In this document: positions 34,110-46,397 of the stretch, one piece after another | How positions within the stretch are numbered: position 1 is the stretch's first letter | Layout of the letters: every line of letters begins with the position of its first letter | DNA from: Strigamia acuminata | Taxonomy: Eukaryota; Arthropoda; Chilopoda; Geophilomorpha; Linotaeniidae | Reading direction: 5' to 3' | NCBI GenBank assembly: GCA_949358305.1 | Contig: OX442323.1 | Span: 6,944,001-7,008,000, forward strand | Length of the DNA stretch: 64,000 nt | Made by a program: the position numbers and the translations under genes | The notes under the pieces: model-generated | Databases searched by the model: none | The model's input: only the letters and a program-made list of their open reading frames with translations | What the model was told of the DNA's origin: nothing

Positions 34110-35120
34110 TACTGTAACAATAAAGTCAAAGTTCAGCGAGTACATTGTCGATAAAACACGGCGTTGACACTCGGTTGACCGCTACGGTTCATTTGGATAA
34201 CGCTTTCTTCAGTTTGTCAAGGTTGTTGGCAGCCATTTTGTGTGATAAAGTGCTTTTGGTTTAATGGTTGAGTTTTGCAGGAAAAACCACCAAATTTTGT
34301 GAGGATTGTTGACAACATTAACACATATTTGGATGTACTGGGTCGAGTAATGTGAGCAATTCGCATGTGGAGCAAGATATATAATAGTTTCAAGGTGGAA
34401 GGAAAATTTGAGGACAAAGTCGAGGTTATGAATGTCAAGGTATGAATATTTGATGAATATCTTTCATTCATGTGCAAGTATTGAATGGTAATGGCGAAAA
34501 TAAGGTAGAAATTAATTTTTTTTTTTGAAGTTTTGTATTAATACTTATGCAATATTCAGAATTTTCTTATTTAATGGCATTTATTCAGCAACCTTTGGCT
34601 GGTCGTGGGAAGTCGCTTTTAAATCACAAACGGCTCGAACCTGGTCATGAAAATTCTGGTTAAAATCGTGTAATGCTTACAAAGGTCAAGGATTTTTGCT
34701 GGTAGAAATTTGTTTTAAAATTGCCTCGTAATGGTTACATATTCGTAAACACACGGTTGTGTAATGAACAAGGATGTGGCGATTGTAATATAAATTATTG
34801 CCGTTTGAAAAATGTTTTTTTCTTTGGAAAAATCACAAGCACAATACTATTTCCTCCATTACATAATTGCTAATTAAAATCGTGTTCAATCACGCCTCTC
34901 GAGTCTAGAATCAGCGCCATCTAGTGGCTGAAAATATAAACTCATTTTTGATTTAATTTATTTTAAAAAAAAAATCATTTACTCAGTTATTTTACATGGG
35001 CAGAGGCACTCGATAAAAATGAATTATGCTGTTTTTTTGTTTATTTTTAGTAATTAGTTAATATTTAACAGGGGGAAAAGAAAAATCACAGGATTTGAAT
35101 TTTTATACAAATTTTGAATG
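34110..35120. other. AT-rich spacer
   Basis: No coding or repeat feature could be supported beyond simple AT-rich sequence. Confidence 0.5.
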
Positions 35121-35124
35121 AGTG

Positions 35125-38100
35125 TCAGCTGTCGTCCTTGGTCTCTTGCGACTCGAAATCGCCGTCGATGTACTCGAAAGATGCCATTTGGTCATCCGGG
35201 TATATGAGCGTGTGTTCCTGGATGCTGGCTGATACTGATTGATCTTGAAGGTAGGACGAGGGAGTTGAGTTTGGTAGGGATGGCGAGTCGACGCCGTTTA
35301 AGGTGTAGTAATCTTTCGATTTCGAGCAATCCACGTTGAACCACCAATCGCAAACTAAGTATTGTTGGTTGAATATGGTGCCGTTTGGACAGAGAAAGCT
35401 CTCCAGTGTTCCGTCTTCTCGACATATGTGAATTACCTAAGTTAAATGGATTTTTGAAAAAGAGTTTTAGAAAAATTAAATTGGTTTTGGAATTTGCCAC
35501 TAGAGGAGGTTTGGGATTTAAATTTTAAATTACTTCCTGATTCTTATTTTTTGTTTTGTTGAATATTTTTGGTTTTAAATTTTTTATTCTTTTTGGGTGG
35601 ATTTAGAAAATGTATGAGGTGGTGGCCATATTAGTTCGATTTTTTTTTATGTACAAAAATTGGATGTTTTGATCTAAACATGATTTTTTTTGGGATTGAG
35701 ATCAATTTTTTGTGCCTAAATATGAATTTTTGGTTCAAAAACATTGAATTTTCGGTCCAAAAATGAATTTACGGTTTCAAAAATGAATTTTTGGTGTGAA
35801 AAATAAATTTTTGGTCTCAAAAATAAATTTTCGGTCTCAAAAATGAATTTTTGGTCTCAAAAATGAATTTTTGGTTTCAAAAATGAATTATCGGTCCAAA
35901 TAATGAAATTTTGATCTAAAAAACGAATTTTCGGTTTAAAAAAATGAATTTTTGGTTCAAAAATTGAATTTTCGGTTTAAAAATTGAATTTTCGGTTTTA
36001 AAATGATTTATCGGTTCAAAAATTGGATTTTTGGTTTAAAAAATGAAATTTTGGTCTAAAAAAATAAATTTTCGGTTTAAAAAAAATGAATTTTCGGTTC
36101 AAAAATTGAATTTTTGATTTAAAAAATAAAATTTTGATCTAAAAAATGAATTTTTGGTTTAAAAAAATGAATTTTCTGTTTAAAAAAATGAATTTTCGGT
36201 TCAAAAATTGAATTTTCGGTTCAAAAATTGAATTTTTGATCCAAAGAATTGAATTTTTGGTCTAAAGAATTGAATTTTTGGTCCAAAGAATTGAATTTTT
36301 GGTCCAAAGAATTGAATTTTTGATCACGAACTGGATCCGCCTCTGAAATTTGTAAAAAACCAAATTTGTTCACTTTCACCTGACATCCGCTCTTTTCATC
36401 GGCAAAATATCCAGTTTGAGCACGTGCACACTGAAATCCAGTGACGGGTATGACCGAATAGATGGGATAATCGTTTCCGGGTGATCCTGGAATTTGGTGT
36501 TCGTAGGACACCGAGATAAAATGTTCATTTCCTCTCGCACCACCGTTGTAATACACACTTTTGGCAGAAGGCGGTGCCAATGTGGCTTCATTAGCTACGG
36601 ATGCGTCCGCCGTCACTCTGTGCTCTATTTGCTCGCCATCGATGATCGGTTTGGCCGTCGATGCGACCGGTAAATCCCGGGCGGGATCCCGAGCGGGATC
36701 CCGGGCGAGGTGCTCGTTGGAACTCACGGAGTAAGATGAACTGGTGGCGTTGCTCGACGAGTGGATAATGACATACTGGAAAAAGGATAATAATCGTGTG
36801 AATTGACGTGGTTGGAGTTGTCGGGAGGGGATTGTACCAAAGCGAGGATTGCGAGGCAATTTGTGTGCATATTTTCGTCCATTTCCTCGGAAAAGTTTGT
36901 TTGACAAACGAACGAGGATAAAATTATGCCCTAGTAATTTAGCCAACAGGCGGCGAGAAGTCGGCATTAAGGCGTGTATATAAATTTCTTTCTTAAGAGG
37001 AAAGAAAACGCAAATGCGGAGCAAATGGCACAGGAGAAGAAAGAGAGAAAAAAAGATGCAATGGGCCGTGGACAACTGGCGTTCGCGCTAACTTGTTGGT
37101 AATTGGGCCAATGGCATCAACGTGGAGAGGTGAATGCACGCGGTGAGTGATTGATTGTATGTGTGATGAGAACAATTAATAGCGAGATTATTTTCGTTTT
37201 TTTTTAATTGGTTTTTTTTTGGGTTTTTTTTTGGGGGTTTGGGGTGTTTTTTTTTGGGTTTTTTTTTGGGTTTTTGAGGGGAAATGAAAATGGTTGACAA
37301 GTTTGTTCCGATTCAGGAGATTGGTTTTTGAGTACAAATTCTTTTCTGGGTGTTTTTTTTTTGTTGTGGTTAGATTTTATTGTGTGTGGAATAAAATAAT
37401 AATAATAAAAAAATTTGAAAAATTTAATTTTTTTTTTTTTTTTTTTTTTTTGCATTTTTGCATTTTTAGTTTTAGAATTTGTTTAATGTTGTCGAGTTTG
37501 GAATGGAATTATGTAAGTAAAAGGAAAAGTAGTTACGACAGGATTTTTTTAAAATGAGGTTAAACTCATTTCTTTGATAAAAAAATGGAATAAAAAATTA
37601 AAAATAAAAACAACAGCGGCATTGATCAATGGAAATAATTAAAATTACTTATTAGTTGTTTACTATTACAACTGGTTGGTTTTACTCAATTTTCCGGTTT
37701 GGTGTCTATTGGAAAACCAGTGTCATTCGTTTTGAAGATGAACCTTGGATGAGTAAAACCAATCATTTGCTACAGTGGCTGCAAGAATCCATTTTTTGGA
37801 CCAAAAAAATAATTCTAGGACCAGAAAAACTGCTTTTTAGGCCAAAAATTAATTTTAGGACTAAAAAAACTGACTTTTAGGCCAAAAAAATTGATTTTTA
37901 GGCCAAAAATTAATTTTAGGACTAAAAAAACTGACTTTTAGGCCAAAAAAAATTGATCTTTAGGCCAAAAATTTACCTTTTGATCTCAAAAGTCGAATTT
38001 TTCCAAAAACATCCAATATTTTCCCCAAAAAACATCCAATATTTTCCCCCCAAAATATCAATTATTTCCCTCAAAAAATATCAATTTTTTTTCCCCCCAA

Positions 38101-38900
38101 AAATAAATATTTTTTTCCTCAAAAAATATCAATTTTTTTCCCCCAAAAATATCTTTTTTTTTCCAAAACATTCAATTTTTGCAATTGATTTTATACCTGT
38201 CCAATCACTTAATAATACCAGTTATGTCGGCCATTATACCAAAAAAATTGCCCTACATGCCACAATAGTCTCCACTTAACAAAGAACAGATTTCTGAACT
38301 TTTCACAAACAGTAGAATCGAAATTAAAATGAAAGTAAAACCGGTTAATGTCTCTAAAAGAAACCACTTTTTATTTATTTATTATTATTGCTCTTATTTT
38401 TTACTCTCTCTCTCTCTCTCCTTTCTTTGACCAGTGGCTTATTTTGTGTTCTAATAGCCTCATTTTACAACCCACTCGAATACTGGTTTCAATCATTCAA
38501 GCTTTGATTTATTTCTAAAACAAGAGACACTTGAATTGAGGAAGTGGAATGCGATTACGCCGTCATTTGCGAAACATAATAAAGAAACTCATTTATTATC
38601 AAACACAGCCATTACAGCCACAAAATGATGCAATTATCAATTTGCCAACCGATTTGTTCGTATTTAGAGCGAGAAAAAAAGAAAATAACGATACAAAGTT
38701 TACCTTGTAATAGAATTGAGATTGGATCCAATTTCTTACCTGGATTGAGATGTTATCAGCCAAAAATGCGGCTGCCAAGTCTGGAGTAAAAAATGAAATT
38801 GTGATTAAATGAAATTAAGCGAAGTTCACCTCGGGTGTGTCACGTTTTTTCACGAATTAGTACTTAGAAGGATGATGAGCAGCGAGAGCGGCGAGGCCAT
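35125..38900 (-). CDS. CPAP1-like chitin-binding protein 3 (short)
   Basis: Secreted protein of 261 residues from exons 38864-38900, 38740-38780, 36380-36775 and 35125-35436, with consistent phases. The signal peptide MASPLSLLIILLNLAAAFLA is split between the first two exons. A short linker (about 27-130) contains three RDPA repeats. The CBM14 domain (about 137-200) has six cysteines, the SFLCPNGTIF and CDWWFNVDC motifs, and the phase-0 intron after GCQ. The C terminus is an acidic, non-repetitive tail ending ETKDDS. It lacks the long low-complexity region of its neighbours and may be the closest to the ancestral form. An out-of-frame ATG five bases upstream of the start overlaps the signal-peptide frame. 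Confidence 0.88.
35690..36335. repeat. AATTTTCGGTTCAAAAATTG minisatellite in the domain-splitting intron
   Basis: About 25-30 copies of a ~20 bp unit (GAATTTTTGGTCCAAAAATT with variants) fill most of the intron 35437-36379. The rightmost copies read through on the minus strand as SLDQKFN repeats after the true donor, but they lie beyond it. Confidence 0.9.
37195..37460. repeat. Homopolymer and G/T-rich tract
   Basis: Runs of T and GGGTTTTTTTTTGGG units, ending in a T(20+) tract at about 37428-37451. Within the gene 3 intron. Confidence 0.8.
37795..38175. repeat. TTTTTAGGCCAAAAA minisatellite
   Basis: Roughly 20 bp units of TTTTTAGGCCAAAAAATTGA change into CCCCAAAAATATCAATTTT units. Located in the intron between the second and third coding exons of gene 3. 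A CT microsatellite follows at about 38404-38420. Confidence 0.85.
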
Positions 38901-39638
38901 TTCATTTCCTTCAGTCGCAACCGGACGTGGTCGAAGAGGTCACCATCTCGATGAAACTGCAACGGGACGAGCAAGTGAACTTAGACAATGCTCATCAGAC
39001 ACAGTCCAAAAAGCAAGGAGAGCGCCGTATGAAATGTGCTTTTCTCTTTCACTTGTGTCTCCCACACACAATTAAGTGCGGGGAAATTATACGTTTGTTC
39101 CATGGCCGCCAAACATTTTTAAAATTTTTTAAAAAAAAATATATAAATGTAAATTTAAATGATATAAATGAGAAAATTGTGATTTAATTTAATTTAATTT
39201 TGAAATTTTTATTTTTTTTTATTTATTTTTTTTTTTAAAATAATTTTTGACAATACTAAATGATTTATCCTTGAATGTAAACTGGTTGGAGATTGTGGAG
39301 AGGTATAAAAGTTTTTGAGGGAAGTAATATATTGCGACATTTTGATGTCAAGTTCCTTGAAATTCTTTTGCACTGTGGAAAAGTGAAAGAGCGAAAGAAA
39401 ATTGGAAAAGGGAAGTAGGCCATCTTTGAAAAATGATTTTTTTGCTTTCACAGATGTGAAATTCAATAAATATAATACTATAGTGATTGAGATAATATTG
39501 TAAATATTTTAAATTAAAAAAAAAAATTTTTGGAAAAATTTTGGAAAAATTTTGGAAAAATTTGGGAAATTAAAAAAAAAAAATTTTGGTGAGGGGACGT
39601 TGTGGAAAATGATTTGAAATGTTTTTTTTTGGTTTTAC

Positions 39639-39740
39639 CTGATGGAACGTGAACGGTTTCTGCTATGGCACAGTGGGGCTACCAGGAAGGGCAAATGCGT
39701 GCACTTTCCTCTCTCGCTCGCGCGTACATATTTAATATTC
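39639..39740 (-). promoter_or_regulatory. Putative promoter and noncoding exon of chitin-binding gene 3
   Basis: On the minus strand AATATTAAATATGT (39727-39740) is TATA-like. A candidate noncoding exon would follow and end at the CATCAG-GTAAAA donor at 39639. The box is weaker than in the neighbouring genes. Confidence 0.4.
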
Positions 39741-39744
39741 GGGC

Positions 39745-41300
39745 GGTTGCAGCGCCCCCATATGGAGGCCGCAAGTGGACGACAGTTGCTGGTTTGTGAA
39801 CGGGGCGGGGTCGACGTGGGAAAGAAATATGGGAGCACTTTTCAGTTTGTTTTACAATTTTAAATCCAAGGATTTTTTCTTCGCACAAAAAAAAATGAAA
39901 TGGAATAAAAATAGTCATGAAGGGCATCGAATTTTTTTTTTTTTTTTGAATTAGAAAAATTAATCATTTGGTTTAATAATTGTTATTATTATTTTTTTGT
40001 TATGTATTTTTGGGATTAGATTAAAATTTCCTATAGGCGTGGCTTTTTAACATGCAAGATTTGGATATTTTAGTCGAGTTGAATTCTAATAAGTAAAATT
40101 TTTAATTTTTTAAAAATTAATTTTTTATTTCGATTAATTGGCAAAAAAAATGATTAATATTTTTAATTTTTAATTTTATTATATATAGGGAAATATTTAT
40201 TTTATTCGGTGGAAATAAGTCGAGTTTTTGTTTTAATGCGATATGGCCCAGTGATAGTCAGATGGAATTTAGGCCGACCCGTTGGGCGATCGGTTGGCGC
40301 CACCAAGGTTACCTCTTGCTGCCTTTACAACCGGGGAATTTGTCTTGAATGCCGAGAGTGACACATATTCGCCCGGAAAAGTATTAATCAAGGTCGACAC
40401 AATTTCAGTTTTTATTTTTTTAAGTAAATGATTAGCAATAATCAACAATTATAAATTCAAAATGCAAGATAATCAGATATCGTATTAATTATAATTCAAT
40501 TTTAGTCTCAGTAGCCATTTATTTTTCATGTCCATCCAGTTCCAGTTCGCCTTGCTCTCAATAAAGCATCGTTTATCGATATGCGACGATGCAACTCCCA
40601 GTTAATCCATTTATCCTCCACAGTTGACAGCGTGACATGAAAACTCCGTCCAGGATTCTCGGACCCCGGCTGCAATTATGCAATTATGCAGTGGGTTGCT
40701 TATTGATCGATGGGCTGCTTTTTGCATAAATAGTGCTCCTTGATAAAATTTTGGAAAATTTTGAGAAATTTTGAGAAATTTTGATGAAATTTTGAGAAAT
40801 TTTGATGAAATTTTGAGAAATTTTGATGAAATTTTGAGAAATTTTGATGAAATTTTGAGAAATTTTGATGAAATTTTGAGAAATTTTGATGAAATTTTGA
40901 GAAATTTTGATGAAATTTTGAGAAATTTTGATGAAATTTTGAGAAATTTTGATGAAATTTTGATGAAATTTTGAGAATTTTTCAGGATTTTTCAGAATTT
41001 TTAGAATTTTGAGAATTGTTCAGAATTTTTCAGAATTTTTAGAATTTTTCAAAATTATTCAGAATTTTTAGAATTTTTCAAATTTTTTTTAGAATTTTTA
41101 GAATTTTTCAAAATTTTTCAGAATTTTAGAAAATATTAGAGAATTTTTTTTGGCTATTTTTGGGTCCCTGTTATGCCGATAAGCCGATACGCCACTGCAA
41201 TAATGACAAGAGTGTACAGGTTAAAATATTGGAAATTATTTAATATTCTTTCACCTTGATATTTACGATTGACAAATAAAAAGCATTACATAATAGGTCG
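39745..41300. other. Intergenic region between chitin-binding genes 3 and 4
   Basis: AT-rich, ending in a minisatellite at 40741-41150. No coding exon was recognised. Confidence 0.55.
40741..41150. repeat. GAAATTTTGATGAAATTTTGA minisatellite
   Basis: About ten near-identical 22 bp units (ATTTTGAGAAATTTTGATGA) at 40750-40975, then degenerate TTCAGAATTTTTAGAATT units to about 41150. The plus-strand frame (repeated RNFDEIL) is a repeat product. Confidence 0.92.
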
Positions 41301-41310
41301 TTATTAAACC

Positions 41311-42774
41311 TTAGTAACTGTTGGATGGATAAGAGAACTTTGGTTTGTGTGTTGGATACATGGATGGATAATTGGGTTTTGCAGCTGGAGAGGGCTCTGG
41401 TTTAGCTATTGGATACATGGATGGATAATTGGGTTTTGCAGTTGGAGAGGGCTCTGGTTTAGGTGTGGGATACATGGATGGATAATTGGGTTTTGCAGCT
41501 GGAGAGGGCTCTGGTGTAGGTGTTGGATACATGGCTGGATAATAGGGTTTTGCAGCTGATGGTGGTTGATAAGCTTTTTCTGATGTTTTGAATAATTGTG
41601 AATTGAGTTGGTAGAAAGTAGTAGCTAGGGAACAATCCACATTGAACCACCATTCACAAACAAAGTGTTCTTGGTTGAAAATGGATCCATTTGGGCACAG
41701 GAAGCTGTTTTGAATTCCTTCGCTTTGGCAAATGTGGAATACCTGGAATTTGGGTAAAACAGATTTTAATGATTAAATCTTAACAGTTTTGTTATTCTAG
41801 ATGACTGACACGCAAATCGTCAAACAGAACCCAGCCGGCCGAATAGTAAATCCGAACTATGATGACAGGTAAACCAGTGGTTCCTAAACTTTTTTGGTTC
41901 ACGGCGTCCCTGTAAACCAGTCACGGCACCCCTGCAAGTTTAGGGGTATTTTCCCCACACTGCAACTTGTTGCAATGGTCATTTTTCATGATGCTCACCG
42001 CTACATCAGCGCACACTATCTGAATAAATTCGTTCTTATGCCTACAAGCTAACCAAGATGGATGTCAAGCAATTTTGTCCATGCTGCATCCCTGTAGGCC
42101 CACTGCGGTGCACGATATTGACTTCTTGCAATAAAGTCAGTCTGACGCTTAAACTTAAACAAGCACGTACGAAACGACTCACAGGCATATTCGTTGTTTC
42201 GCACAATTAAAGTCTAGTTCACACTGGCAAGCAAACGTACAAAGAAGTCTTATTTAAGCCATGCATTAACTGCGGAAGTAAATTAACCATTGCACTAACT
42301 GTACCGGAGACTGTGTTCTATCGGAGGATTTACGGCAGCACTTTTTAATCAAGCAGTAGTGCAACCTGGATTCATTTTTCATTGAAGATTGCTAGAAATT
42401 TTGTTGTGCTAAAATAATGTTACCTGGCATGAGGCAGCTGGATCAGCGTAATATCCTGGATACTTTTGTTGACTGCACTTGAAATCTGTTGGTGGAACCG
42501 AATTGTTTATTGGATAATCTTTCCCTGCATTGCCAACTATTCCATCTCCATCTGGGTCATCTTCTGTAGACATTGGAACTTGAACTTCATCAGTGGAATA
42601 AGTTAATCTTGCCATGGGTTTATGGCCTAAAACAGATAAAAAACCTAAAAGTAAAGCAATTAAATTATTACGTTTCTTTTTAGCACAAGTGTAAAGTCAT
42701 AAAACAACACCTGCAAGCATTAAAACTAGTTGTTGATTTTTGAATTGTAAATGAATTAACTGCTTGATGTCCAT
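41311..42774 (-). CDS. CPAP1-like chitin-binding protein 4 with NYPSMYP repeats
   Basis: 232 residues from exons 42711-42774, 42424-42626 and 41311-41742. The first exon (MDIKQLIHLQF...QLVLMLAG) gives a weaker hydrophobic signal than the neighbours, so the start is less certain. The sequence DDPDGDGIVGNAGKDYP leads into the CBM14 domain (about 68-128) with six cysteines, CEWWFNVDC at its end and the phase-0 intron after SCQ. The C-terminal tail holds four copies of a ~22-residue AKPNYPSMYPTPKPEPSP repeat and ends SYPSNSY. Tyr/Pro-rich tails of this kind are common in sclerotised matrix proteins, so a cross-linking role is inferred. A transposon fragment sits in the second intron. Confidence 0.87.
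41875..42150. mobile_element. hAT-like transposon fragment in intron of gene 4
   Basis: CAGTGGTTCCTAAACTTTTT followed by GGTTCACGGC and CACGGCACCCCTGCAAG matches the usual end of many hAT elements (CAGTGGTTC-type terminus). The other end and a target duplication were not found. The right limit is approximate. Confidence 0.45.
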
Positions 42775-42820
42775 GACAAATTGGGTTTTTTTTAAATAAT
42801 GAGTCCATGATAGAATTGCA

Positions 42821-42830
42821 TTTATATAAC
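42821..42830 (-). promoter_or_regulatory. TATA box of chitin-binding gene 4
   Basis: GTTATATAAA on the minus strand, about 47 bases upstream of the start codon at 42774. This implies a start site about 20-25 bases before the ATG and no upstream noncoding exon. Confidence 0.65.
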
Positions 42831-42834
42831 TTGT

Positions 42835-43180
42835 CCCATCCGGGGACTTCGAAAGAAATAAATAACTTTACAAATTACAGCCTTTATTTCTTCTATTCAT
42901 TGATTGTCAACTTCCTGTACAAGAAATGCAAAATTCTATGACTGTTTATTGTCAAAAAATAGATCTTTAGTATAAAAACCCATTTCTGGATAATGGAAAT
43001 GAATACATTTATTGTTTGCAATAAATCTACAATTTTTCTTTACATAAAAAAAATATTTCACATTTTCTGTGCCCTTAATGAGTCGTGAGCTCTAGATGCA
43101 GTTTTAATTGTGGTGGAGCCAAATTTCAGCACCCCTACTGCATAATTGAGATGCAATCTTTTTACAAAAATGTTGATTGA
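42835..43180. other. Short spacer between genes 4 and 5
   Basis: AT-rich. It contains the 3' flank of chitin-binding gene 5 and the upstream flank of gene 4. Nothing else was seen. Confidence 0.5.
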
Positions 43181-43183
43181 CGT

Positions 43184-44889
43184 TTAGTAATAATTGTAAC
43201 TAGGTTTTTCCTCATGTTTTGTGACTTTTCCTATTTCACTATTCAGGTGATAGTAATTGGGCGATTCCTTGCAGTCTACGTGGTACCACCAATCGCAGAC
43301 GAAATATTTTTGGTGAAAAATGGTGCCGTTTGGACATAGAAATGAATCTGAACGGCCATCTGCTTGGCAAATCACAAAAACCTGTAAAAATAAACAAGTT
43401 GATGTTTTGTTTGACTCACTTGAAATTATTATTCTTACTTGACATTCAGTTTCAACAATTCCATAATATCCAGGATACTCCATATTACTGCATTGGAAAT
43501 TCGTTACTGGAACTTTATTATAATTAGGATAATCTACGCCAGCTATTCCCGGTATTCCATAACCGTCAGGGTAATCAGAACTGGGATAATATGATGGATC
43601 TGAGGGATATAATGGTGGCCTTAGTGGTTCAATAGGATACGATGGCGCTGGAGGTTCAACAGGGTATGGGTTAACTGGTGGTTGAACTGGTGGTTGAACT
43701 GGTGGTTGAACTGGTGGTGGCACTGGAGGTTCAACAGGGTATGGTTTAACTGGTGGTTGAACTGGTGGTGGCACTGGAGGTTCAACAGGGTATGGTTTAA
43801 CTGGTGGTTGAACTGGTGGTGGCACTGGAGGTTCAACAGGGTATGGTTTAACTGGTGGTTGAACTGGTGGTGGCACTGGAGGTTCAACAGGGTATTGTTG
43901 AACTGGTGGTGATACTGGAGGTTGTATTGGAGGTGGTGGCACTGGAGGTTTAACAGTAGGATATGGTTGTACTGGTGGTGGCACTGGAGGTTTAACAGTA
44001 GGATATGGTTGTACTGGTGGTGGCACTGGAGGTTTAACAGTAGGATATGGTTGTACTGGTGGTGACACTGGGGGTGGAGGTTTAACAGGATATGGCTGAA
44101 CCGGTGGTGGTACTGGAGGTTGTATTGGAGGTGGCACTGGAGGTTTAACAGGGTATGGTTGAACTGGTGGTGGCACTGGAGGTTGTATTGGAGTTGGCAC
44201 TGGAGGTTTAGCAGTAGGATATGGTTGTACTGGTGGTTCAACAGGATAGGATGGTACAGGTTTTGCTACTGGTGGTGGTAGTACTGGCATTTCTGTTGGA
44301 TAAAATGGCTTTGGAGGTAATACTGGTTGAGTAACTACTGGTGGTTCGGTAGGGTAGTACCGAGGTGATGGGTGTACTGGCGATGGCTTCCTGTAGGGTT
44401 GATAACGAGAAATAGGATACTCCACAGGATGAAAGTGTTTAACTACAGGAGGATGAGGGATGAAATTGCGACTGCTTCCATGCTGTTGGGGAGTTGGTCT
44501 TGGCAAATCGAGTCGACCGGTGAAATTGTCTACGATCAATTCTTCCGGAAGTGAATTGCGATTATCTTCTTCCGAAGACGACGATTCATGACTCTCCGAT
44601 TTCTCGTTGCTGTCGTCTTGTTTTCCCCCACTCTGTGCCTGAGGTGCGACGATTGGATAACCGCCTTGCACTTGTTCCGGTAACTCGGGATTAATTTGGC
44701 GTGAAGTCTTGATGATGGGGCCGCGAATCAAGACCAATCGTTCTTCCGAAGCGAACGTTTCCTCAATTAAGACACCTACGCAGACAGCAATGAAGCGAAC
44801 GTGGATCAAAAAATATATCTTACTCAGCTGGAGTGTTTTAAATAAATAAATAAATACTCACCAAATAAAATCAAAAGGATTTTCATCAT
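43184..44889 (-). CDS. CPAP1-like chitin-binding protein 5 with PPVQPYP repeats
   Basis: 520 residues from exons 44862-44889, 43439-44775 and 43184-43381. Signal peptide MMKILLILFGVLIEETFA. An acidic Ser-rich segment (NEKSESHESSSSEED) is followed at about 130-400 by proline-rich repeats: PPVPPPVQPYPVKPP and, nearer the domain, four copies of VEPPVPPPVQPPVKPYP. The CBM14 domain (about 433-495) has six cysteines (FQC, ETEC, FVIC, FLC, YFVC, VDC) and ends CDWWYHVDC. The intron inside the domain (43382-43438) is 57 bases with no stop in frame, so its retention would add 19 residues without a frameshift. The proline-rich part probably forms an extended polyproline-type structure (inference). Confidence 0.9.
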
Positions 44890-44932
44890 TTACTCGTGCA
44901 CGTCCAAGTCTCATCATCGTTTCTTTTATACA

Positions 44933-44942
44933 AGACGGATCC
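44933..44942 (-). promoter_or_regulatory. TATA box of chitin-binding gene 5
   Basis: TGTATAAAAG on the minus strand, about 45 bases upstream of the first ATG at 44889. A perfect TATAAAA core, implying a short leader without an upstream intron. Confidence 0.75.
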
Positions 44943-44944
44943 TC

Positions 44945-46395
44945 AAAGGGATGTGTCGATGTGTCACTCACCTCCAATCAAAAAGCAAGCGGGGGTGGAG
45001 AAATGAGGGCACGATTTTACCATTGGATATTGTCACATTGATGAGCGGGTGTTAAGTTGCAACATTTGGATGGGAAAATCCATAGCCAAAGGCTGAGGGT
45101 GACTTAAGCATCGGACATCGTTAAAAATAAATAAATAAATAAAATTAATTAATATTTCTTGTATTTTTAATAAAATCTACAATTTTTTGGGTTTTACACC
45201 CGAAATTGCAAAAGGAAAATACATTTTTGTATTGCCTAAATGTTTGACTGTTTGTCTTTAAATTAGCCTGCTTTCCTCGAGTACTAATTGACCTTTAAAA
45301 AGCTACGAATCTAGGGCATTAACCGTATCACGACTCGTCCGCCATTATAATTTTTATGTGCTCAAAGCGTCATCTAGTGGGAGAGGGAGGTAACTGATAT
45401 CTTAAAGGGAAAAGTAAATGGTGTAATTAAATATTATTGATATTTATTTACAATTACACGTAATAGGACATCCCAATTAATTGTTTTTATGACGATTCAT
45501 GTTTTCACCGGACCTTAGACGAATAAAACCGATCTTTGCAACGAAAAAAGGCTGATTAGGACGTAACTCGAAAAGAGCCTCCAAAAAAATTTATTTATAA
45601 AATATTTTTAAATCTGCTGTTTGCGATAGTAAAGAACGTCGAGGATATAAATCTAAAATTTGGTTTTATGACGTTATTGGTGCTTATCACAAATAAAACA
45701 AAAGGTTTTAAATTTTGTCAATTATGACATTTTTTACACTATATTTAGTTTAAGGTAAAAGTGTTAAAATTTGGGTTGCGGTTGAAGTTTCATGTTATAG
45801 TTACAAAATTAGACTTAAACTTATACATGTCACGTGATTACCAAAACTAAATAATTCTTGTGTTTAAATGTTTTAATATAATGCTGCAACTTTATTATTC
45901 TGAATTTAAATGAATTCAAAGCATAAACAATTAGATAAACCGTAACATGTGCTCCACGGAGAATTTAAAATGGCGGCGAAAAAGGTCATCGATAATCCAT
46001 ATTTTTAATCAGTGACGTAAATAGTGGAAAACTATCGGGTTGGCTGCGCTATATTTTATTTTAGTGTTCAAAACGATACACTAGTAGTGAAATTGTTGTT
46101 TCTTCGACAATCCACCTGGCCTAACGGCGTCGGACTTCGGATCGGAAGATTGCAGGTTCAAATCCTGCCGTGGACGATTTGTTTTTATTTTTAAACAAAT
46201 TTTATTTGTTACAAAAATTTAAGGTCACCTGCGTGTATTCACTCGTTTTTATTGCGCGAAAAAATAAAGTAAACAACAATAATTATAAATAAAGCTAAAA
46301 AGAAAAAAGAGAAAAGCTATTTTCCATATTTTTGCTATAAATAATGTATAATACAAAAAGAAAACTGAATTTTTTGCTGTCCTAATTAGATCCGT
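44945..46395. other. Intergenic region between genes 5 and 6
   Basis: AT-rich, with a tRNA relic at 46110-46176. No coding exon was recognised. Confidence 0.55.
46110..46176 (+). tRNA. tRNA-Arg(TCG)-like, probably a pseudogene
   Basis: An anticodon loop CTTCGGA with TCG anticodon, a perfect T arm (GCAGG TTCAAAT CCTGC) and the D-stem bases GCC/GGC identify a tRNA-Arg. The D loop is only four bases (TAAC) where about ten are expected, so six bases are missing, including the usual GG. The anticodon stem has a G-G mismatch, and the acceptor stem mismatches at its first and last pairs. T-rich Pol III terminator-like runs follow at about 46181. Probably non-functional. Confidence 0.6.
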
Positions 46396-46397
46396 TA

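Noticed and set aside
40771-40974. RNFDEIL repeat protein
   Set aside because: Translation of a 22 bp AT minisatellite. No gene context.
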